From assembly GCA_943331005.2 (NCBI GenBank), contig CALQJX020000006.1:62001-126000 (forward strand): a stretch of DNA of 64,000 bases. Reading direction: 5' to 3'. This document shows positions 58,858-64,000 of this stretch, piece by piece. Position numbers and translations under genes: made by a program. Position 1 is the stretch's first letter, and every line of letters begins with the position of its first letter. The notes beneath the pieces were generated by a model that was not told the origin of the DNA, did no database searches, and was given only the letters and a program-made list of their open reading frames with translations. Origin of the DNA: Bordetella parapertussis. Its GTDB lineage: Bacteria > Bacteroidota > Bacteroidia > Chitinophagales > Chitinophagaceae.

Positions 58858-60138
58858 ATGAATAAACACAAAAACGCAGGTCTGTTCTCCATTCCCGTTA
58901 TCGTAGCGGCACTGGGCTATTTTGTAGATATCTACGACCTGCTGCTGTTCAGCATCATTCGTGTAAAAAGCCTCAAATCGCTCGGCCTCACCGATGCGCT
59001 CATCGATACCGAAGGTAAATTCATCATCAGCATTCAGATGTATGGCCTGCTCATCGGTGGCATTCTCTGGGGCATGATGGGCGATAAAAAAGGTCGCCTC
59101 AGTGTATTGTTCGGCTCCATAGTACTCTACTCCCTTGCCAATATTGCCAATGGTTTTGTACATACCGTCAATGAATATGCCCTTGCCCGCTTCATAGCAG
59201 GTGTTGGACTTGCCGGCGAACTGGGTGCAGGTATTACACTCGTCAGCGAACTCATTTCGAAAGAGAACCGGGGCAAGGCTACTTCTATTGTGGCAGGCGT
59301 GGGTCTTACCGGTGCCATTGCCGCCTACTTTGTAGCCCACTCTTTCGACTGGATGGCAACGGGTGGCAACACGTGGGCACAGGGCATCATAGATGCTCAT
59401 TACGACTGGCGCATCTGTTACTTCATAGGTGGTTTTCTGGGCCTTATGCTGCTCCTCATGCGCGTCAGTGTGTTCGAGTCGGGTATGTACAAGAACGTAA
59501 AGAACTCCAATGTGCAGAAGGGCAACTTCCTCATGTTCTTCAACAACGGTAAACGTTTCAAAAAATACCTCATGGCCATACTGGTTGGCCTGCCTACCTG
59601 GTATGTGATCGGCATCCTCATTACGTTCTCTAAAGAATTTGCTGAACGTTTCGGCATCAGTGAACCTGTAGACCCCGGCAAAGCCATCATGCTGGCCTAT
59701 GTGGGCATTTCTATAGGCGATCTGCTCATTGGCTTCCTCAGCAACTGGCTGGGCAGCCGAAAAAAGGCACTTTACATGTTCTATGCGCTTACTGTTATCA
59801 GTATCTGCATGTATTTCTTCCAGCAGGGCGGCACAGCTACCGGCATGTATGCTATATGCATGCTCATGGGCTTCAGCACAGGTTTCTGGGCGTTGTTCGT
59901 CACCATGGCTGCAGAGCATTTCGGCACCAACCTGCGCGCCACTGCTGCTACTACCGTACCCAATATGGTGCGTGGTTCGCTACCCATCATCATACTACTG
60001 TTCAATGGCCTGCAACCTTCTTTCAGCTATATCAACGCCGCTGCAATAACCGGTGTCATAGTTATGAGCATCAGCATCTTTGCCGTATTCATGACAGAAG
60101 AAACCTTTGGTAAAGACCTCGATTTCATGGAGGCATAA
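58858..60138 (+). CDS. MFS transporter (metabolite:H+ symporter-like)
   Basis: 426 residues from ATG 58858; an ATG at 58825 lies within the preceding hairpin and is not favoured. Twelve hydrophobic segments are apparent. Residues ALGYFVDIYDLLLFS and the loop GMMGDKKGRLSVLFGSI (the MFS GxxxDRxGRR position) are clear. ARFIAGVGLAGELGAGI is the conserved motif of TM4. The fold and charges resemble the MHS and sugar-porter groups; substrate unknown. It precedes the GSCFA gene by 24 nt and is likely cotranscribed with it. Confidence 0.9.
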   Translation: MNKHKNAGLFSIPVIVAALGYFVDIYDLLLFSIIRVKSLKSLGLTDALIDTEGKFIISIQMYGLLIGGILWGMMGDKKGRLSVLFGSIVLYSLANIANGFVHTVNEYALARFIAGVGLAGELGAGITLVSELISKENRGKATSIVAGVGLTGAIAAYFVAHSFDWMATGGNTWAQGIIDAHYDWRICYFIGGFLGLMLLLMRVSVFESGMYKNVKNSNVQKGNFLMFFNNGKRFKKYLMAILVGLPTWYVIGILITFSKEFAERFGISEPVDPGKAIMLAYVGISIGDLLIGFLSNWLGSRKKALYMFYALTVISICMYFFQQGGTATGMYAICMLMGFSTGFWALFVTMAAEHFGTNLRATAATTVPNMVRGSLPIIILLFNGLQPSFSYINAAAITGVIVMSISIFAVFMTEETFGKDLDFMEA

Positions 60139-60162
60139 AAGCCTGATCAATTAGTTTTTAGT

Positions 60163-61140
60163 ATGCAACTGTCATTATCGCTCGACATACCTGTTCTGCC
60201 GCAGCCCATCGTTTATACCGATGATCTGCTGCTTATAGGCTCTTGTTTCACAGAGCATATTTCAGACAGGCTCTCTCAGCACAAATTCCGCGTACTCCAA
60301 AACCCGCATGGCATCCTCTTCAACCCGCTCAGCGTGGCACAAAGTCTGGATGGCTATATTGATGGCAAACAGTACGAACAAAGCGAGCTCTTCTTACTCA
60401 ACGAACTCTGGAACAGCTGGGATCACCATACCCGCTTCTCCCATACCTCTGCTCAGGCAGCACTCGATGGCATCAACAGATCTCAGGATGCTGCTACAGC
60501 ATTTGTTCACAAGGCCGACTGGGTCATTATCACCCTGGGCTCTGCGTTTCAGTACTTCCTCAAAGAGAATGGAAAACATGTGGCCAACAATCACCGCGCA
60601 CCTGCACAGTGGTTCGAGAAAAGGCTACTGCCCATAGAAGAGATCACGGCTGCACTCAGCAACACTATCGATAAGTTGCATGCTGCCAACCCGTTTGCGC
60701 GCATATTGTTCACCATAAGCCCGGTGCGCCACATTCGCGATGGTGTTGTAGATAACAACCGCAGCAAGGCTCGCCTCATTGAGGCAGTGCACCAGCTGTG
60801 CGATAAATATGCACAGGCTTTCTACTTCCCTGCATACGAGCTGGTCATAGATATTCTGCGCGACTATCGCTATTACGATATTGATTTTGTGCACCCCAAC
60901 TACATGGCCACCAGTTATGTATGGGAGCATTTTGCAGGTGCCTGTATTGCTAAAGATGCTACCGGCCTCATGCAGCAGGTACACGAGATCATGACGGCAA
61001 GAGCACACAAAACCCGCTTCCCCGACACAGAAGCACACAAAAAGTTCATGACCAGCTATCTTAAAAAGTCGAAAGACCTCATGCAACAGCACCCTGTCCT
61101 GGATCTGTCTGCAGAAATTGCTTATTTCAGTAGTATCTGA
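60163..61140 (+). CDS. GSCFA domain-containing protein
   Basis: 325 residues. The GSCFTEHI motif (near residue 27) and the WITLGSAFQY-like block (DWVIITLGSAFQYFLKENG) with SPVRHIRDG and DFVHPNYMAT are those of the GSCFA family, an SGNH-type hydrolase fold found in bacteria. Possible catalytic residues are Ser27 in GSCF and the Asp/His of DFVHPNY. The biochemical role of this family is not established. It is convergent with the methyltransferase gene, only 7 nt between the two stop codons. Confidence 0.88.
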   Translation: MQLSLSLDIPVLPQPIVYTDDLLLIGSCFTEHISDRLSQHKFRVLQNPHGILFNPLSVAQSLDGYIDGKQYEQSELFLLNELWNSWDHHTRFSHTSAQAALDGINRSQDAATAFVHKADWVIITLGSAFQYFLKENGKHVANNHRAPAQWFEKRLLPIEEITAALSNTIDKLHAANPFARILFTISPVRHIRDGVVDNNRSKARLIEAVHQLCDKYAQAFYFPAYELVIDILRDYRYYDIDFVHPNYMATSYVWEHFAGACIAKDATGLMQQVHEIMTARAHKTRFPDTEAHKKFMTSYLKKSKDLMQQHPVLDLSAEIAYFSSI

Positions 61141-61147
61141 CAAATGT

Positions 61148-61684
61148 TTATTTAGGTGCGTACACGCTACGCACCAGCTCCCACAGCACTATACCTACAC
61201 TTACAGATATGTTCAGCGAATGTTTACTGCCATATTGGGGTATCTCCAGGCAGCCATCTGCATTTTCCAATGCCATATCACTTACACCTGTTACTTCATT
61301 CCCAAAAACCAGCGCTATCTGCTCTGTTCCATATTGGTGTTCGTGGAGGGTACTGCTATTGTGCGCCTGCTCCACGGCAAGTATCCGGTAACCTTCACTG
61401 CGTGCCGCAGCTATAGCGTCAGCTACATTCTCAAAATGTCTCCACGCTACTGTCTCTGTAGCACCAAGGGCTGTCTTGTGTATATCTCTGTGTGGTGGCT
61501 TCGGGGTATATCCGCACAAGAACAATTCTGAAACCGCAAAGGCATCGCAGGTTCGGAAAACAGATCCTACATTCTGCATACTACGCACATCATCCAGTAT
61601 CACCACAACAGAGTGCCGCGGTGCCTTCTTGGCATCAGCCGGTTCTACACGGCCCAGATCTTCCATAGTTTTTCGCTGTATCAC
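61148..61684 (-). CDS. SpoU/TrmH-family RNA 2'-O-methyltransferase
   Basis: 178 residues from a GTG at 61684 (MIQRKTMEDLGR), matching the family start MRKLxxxELxR; an ATG at 61666 would give 172 residues. SPOUT fold: VVILDDVRSMQNVGSVFRTCDAF (motif 1 region), EQIALVFGNEVTGVSD (motif 2) and SKHSLNISVSVGIVLWEL (motif 3, SAM-binding knot). It methylates a ribose in tRNA or rRNA; the site is not resolved. The ATG at 61732 is beyond the promoter -7 box and is not used. Confidence 0.9.
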   Translation of the reverse strand: MIQRKTMEDLGRVEPADAKKAPRHSVVVILDDVRSMQNVGSVFRTCDAFAVSELFLCGYTPKPPHRDIHKTALGATETVAWRHFENVADAIAAARSEGYRILAVEQAHNSSTLHEHQYGTEQIALVFGNEVTGVSDMALENADGCLEIPQYGSKHSLNISVSVGIVLWELVRSVYAPK

Positions 61685-61709
61685 GGGTATATGGTTTTGT
61701 GAACCGGTA

Positions 61710-61740
61710 CAAAAATACACCTCCCAACCCACAATTCAAT
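61710..61740 (-). promoter_or_regulatory. Promoter of the SpoU methyltransferase gene
   Basis: On the minus strand ATTG (complement of 61737-61740) precedes TATTTTTG (complement of 61710-61717) by 19 nt. The -33 has one mismatch and the -7 box is exact. The transcript would start near 61704, which rules out an upstream ATG at 61732. Confidence 0.6.
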
Positions 61741-61753
61741 AGTACACTTCCCG

Positions 61754-63532
61754 TTACCCGGCATAGAACGCTTCTATTTCCAGCTTATACTTCTCAGCTA
61801 TCACCTTGCGCTTTATTTTCAGCGATGGGGTCAGTTCACCTGTATCTATGGTCCACTCATCAGCCAGCAGGCATATCTTCTTCACCTGCTCCGGATGGCT
61901 GAAGAACTCGTTATACTTATCTACCTGTTTCTGCATCACTGCAATAGCTTCGGGCAGCAATATCAGCTTACTATTACTTTCCGGTAGTGTCAGCGCCTCA
62001 TAGTGCTCCTTCAGGTAATTGCGCAGCTGTGCAAATGCCGGCACTATCAGTGCTGATACAAACTTCTGTCCGGCACCGGTCACCATCATCTGCTCTATGA
62101 AAATGCTTTCCTTCATCCGGTTCTCTACAGCCTGTGGCGCTACATACTTTCCACCCGATGTTTTGAATATCTCTTTCTTACGATCTGTTATTTTCAGAAA
62201 ACGGCCTTCTACCCAGGTACCTATATCGCCGGTGCAGAACCAGCCATCCTTAAAGGCAGCTGCAGTTATCTCCGGATGTTTGTAATAACCTATGGTCACA
62301 TTCGGCCCCTTGGTAAGTATCTCCCCATCTTCGGCTATCATCACTTCCACATTATCTATCAGAGTACCTATAGAGCCTATACGCCGTTCCTCGCTCTCAA
62401 AACGGTTCACAGATATTACCGGAGATGTTTCCGTTAGTCCATACCCTTCCATGATCACTATTCCTGCCGATGAGAAAATACGGGCCAGCCTTTCCTGACA
62501 CGCTGCAGAACCCGTAACTATGGCTTTTACATTACCTCCCAGCGCTTCCCGCCACTTCACAAATACCAGCTTATTGGCCAGCCACAACTGCATTCTGTAC
62601 CAAAGCGAACCGTGGTGCACATTATCATATTTTTTGCCCAATGCCAGCGCCCAGAAGAACAACATTTTCTTTATTCCTGTCAGCTCCATGGCAGTAGCCA
62701 TAATGCGTTCGTATACTTTCTCCAATAGTCGGGGTACTGTAGTAAACACTATCGGCTTCACCTCTTTCAGGTTGGCGCCTATAGTATCCATACTCTCGGC
62801 ATAATATATAGCCACTCCCGAGTTAATGTAGACATAGGTCACCATCCGCTCAAAAATATGATTGAGCGGCAAAAAGCTCAGCGCCCTACCGCTCGGATCG
62901 GCAAACGAAAATGCCGGCATAGAGTCGTGAACGTTACTGGCTATATTGCGGTGGGTCAGCATTACCCCCTTCGGGTCTCCGGTAGTTCCAGAGGTGTAAA
63001 TGATGGTTGCCAGTGTATCTGTATTGATACGGGCTATTAAAGACTCATCGGGTGCAGCATTCTTTTCGGTAAGTGTTGTCCAGTGTGCCACTCCGGGCAG
63101 TTTGTCAAAAGAATAGACCTGCTGTAGTCCGGGAATCTCGGTGAATGCAGTTTTGAAACGTTCATAAATTTCGGCATTGGCTACAAAAACGATCTTCACC
63201 TCTGCTTCGCTCAGCACATATACCAGTTCCGTTGGACTAATCGTCGGATATACCGGCGTCAGCACTGCACCTGTCAGCTGCACACCCACATCGGTTATCA
63301 TCCATTCAGGCCTGTTGGGCGATATGATAGCTATCTTCTCCTGTTTTTCCGGCTCCAGCACTGCATTGGTTATACCAAGCTGCAGCAAACCACCAGCCAG
63401 TTTTCTGGCTGTTTCCCACACCTCACTGCACGAATAGGTTCGCCATGCGCCTTGCTCCTTTGCTGCCAGCATGGTTGCTGCAGGTGTCTGCTCACTTCGC
63501 TGCTGTACAATATCAAATAGCCGCTGTATCAT
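61754..63532 (-). CDS. Long-chain acyl-CoA ligase (AMP-forming, FadD15-like)
   Basis: 592 residues. The AMP-binding P-loop YTSGTTGDPKGVMLTHRN (about residue 180) and VIMEGYGLTETSPVISVNRF are the acyl-activating hallmarks. DGWFCTGDIGTWVEGRFLKITDRKKE is the hinge region, and the catalytic lysine lies in the last 30 residues (SLKIKRKVIAEKYK). It activates fatty acids with CoA for degradation or lipid synthesis. It lacks signal peptide or TM segments. It ends 69 nt before the methyltransferase gene, which has its own promoter. Confidence 0.93.
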   Translation of the reverse strand: MIQRLFDIVQQRSEQTPAATMLAAKEQGAWRTYSCSEVWETARKLAGGLLQLGITNAVLEPEKQEKIAIISPNRPEWMITDVGVQLTGAVLTPVYPTISPTELVYVLSEAEVKIVFVANAEIYERFKTAFTEIPGLQQVYSFDKLPGVAHWTTLTEKNAAPDESLIARINTDTLATIIYTSGTTGDPKGVMLTHRNIASNVHDSMPAFSFADPSGRALSFLPLNHIFERMVTYVYINSGVAIYYAESMDTIGANLKEVKPIVFTTVPRLLEKVYERIMATAMELTGIKKMLFFWALALGKKYDNVHHGSLWYRMQLWLANKLVFVKWREALGGNVKAIVTGSAACQERLARIFSSAGIVIMEGYGLTETSPVISVNRFESEERRIGSIGTLIDNVEVMIAEDGEILTKGPNVTIGYYKHPEITAAAFKDGWFCTGDIGTWVEGRFLKITDRKKEIFKTSGGKYVAPQAVENRMKESIFIEQMMVTGAGQKFVSALIVPAFAQLRNYLKEHYEALTLPESNSKLILLPEAIAVMQKQVDKYNEFFSHPEQVKKICLLADEWTIDTGELTPSLKIKRKVIAEKYKLEIEAFYAG

Positions 63533-63586
63533 GTCATAAATTTAAAGATTAAAACCAATATATGTTTTCCAACTCTTCCGCTGCAC

Positions 63587-63979
63587 TTAGTCTGCAAGTA
63601 TCAGATGATCGCTTTTTAGCTTACTATCTATCAGCTTGGCATCTTCTGCTTTTCTCCTTACTTCCATCAGCTTACTGAAACCCGATGAGAACATAGTGCT
63701 GAATAAAGACAGCGTTGTTTCATCAGTAGGCTTCTTATCTTCTTCTATCGAAAAACTCATCGTCATAGTTCCTTTTGCCGGATCGAGCTTAATGATTATG
63801 CGTTTGTCAGACATGATATCAGATGCATCATTATCAGATATCAGCGTATATTCATCTGCCTGTGTAAACTTCACAAAATCAAATATCCGCACATCTCTCA
63901 CCACCATATTCTGTGCTGCATCAAACTGGTAACAGTTCATCACATAATGATCCATCTCCTTTTTTATTCTCAGAAACAT
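63587..63979 (-). CDS. Hypothetical protein, possibly truncated by the right window edge
   Basis: 130 residues from the ATG at 63979 (MFLRIKKEMDHYVMNCYQF). The reading frame stays open to the last base of the window, so the true start could be further right. It has mixed alpha/beta composition with the blocks DVRIFDFVKFTQADEYTLIS and RIIIKLDPAKGTMTMSFSIEE, and no signal peptide is visible. I recognise no family. It runs in the same direction as the acyl-CoA ligase, 54 nt from that gene's start, and could share its transcript. Confidence 0.5.
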   Translation of the reverse strand: MFLRIKKEMDHYVMNCYQFDAAQNMVVRDVRIFDFVKFTQADEYTLISDNDASDIMSDKRIIIKLDPAKGTMTMSFSIEEDKKPTDETTLSLFSTMFSSGFSKLMEVRRKAEDAKLIDSKLKSDHLILAD

Positions 63980-64000
63980 GGGCGACTTTATTCGGGTTGT

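Noticed and set aside
1..64000. CRISPR arrays, insertion sequences, prophage, tRNA or rRNA genes
   Set aside because: I found no regularly spaced repeats, transposase-like products, phage genes, or recognisable tRNA/rRNA sequence.

Overview
The window comes from a chromosome of a Bacteroidota bacterium, most likely a member of the Chitinophagaceae or a close relative. The evidence is six secreted proteins with type IX secretion (T9SS) sorting domains, the Bacteroidota -7 promoter box (TAnnTTTG) in front of many genes, a PUR/DUF3276 protein, a GldM-like protein, a DUF6600 protein, and a methylcrotonyl-type acyl-CoA carboxyltransferase. Gene density is high. I saw no insertion sequence, prophage, CRISPR array, tRNA or rRNA. 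This is ordinary core chromosome with some secreted accessory proteins.

Layout. 1-98: the first ten codons of rpsJ (S10 ribosomal protein) on the minus strand with a consensus promoter. 635-6424: an NHL-repeat T9SS protein, an active/inactive pair of M16 peptidases, and pth. 6443-8885: a minus-strand CDP-sugar cassette (rfbF, rfbG, an RfbC-type epimerase). 9154-13832: a PUR protein, a glycosyltransferase, glnS, then ridA and tsaB on a divergent promoter. 14028-20998: a small winged-helix regulator, a fatty acid desaturase, an S9 peptidase with an Ig-like lipoprotein, a DUF6600 protein and a small membrane protein. 21278-27349: a 68-residue protein resembling a zinc ribbon without its cysteines, a GldM-like protein, an AsmA protein and a type-B T9SS protein. 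27602-30594: carboxyltransferase, gmhA, gmhB. 30754-33327: a Y-family DNA polymerase with an SPL-type radical SAM protein. 33343-41488: a T9SS protein, miaB, a sigma-54 activator, a TPR protein and gyrA. 42298-50250: M1 aminopeptidase, ispH, envelope and lipid genes, and an SDR epimerase. 50254-57455: three tandem paralogous reprolysin-like metalloproteases with T9SS tails. 57609-63979: tsaE, dedA, an MFS transporter, a GSCFA protein, an rRNA/tRNA methyltransferase, an acyl-CoA ligase and an edge gene.

Main observations. (1) The polymerase/radical SAM pair has a sliding-clamp-type peptide in each protein, and a 17-bp perfect palindrome overlaps the presumed promoter. (2) Many -7 boxes end only 5-10 nt before the start codon, which predicts leaderless or nearly leaderless mRNAs; the boxes also settle several start codons. 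(3) A palindromic terminator with an almost identical 32-nt core occurs at two unlinked loci. (4) The third tandem metalloprotease has lost its Met-turn methionine. (5) The 68-residue protein looks like a zinc ribbon stripped of its ligands. Family names are from recognition of the protein sequences; no database search was run.
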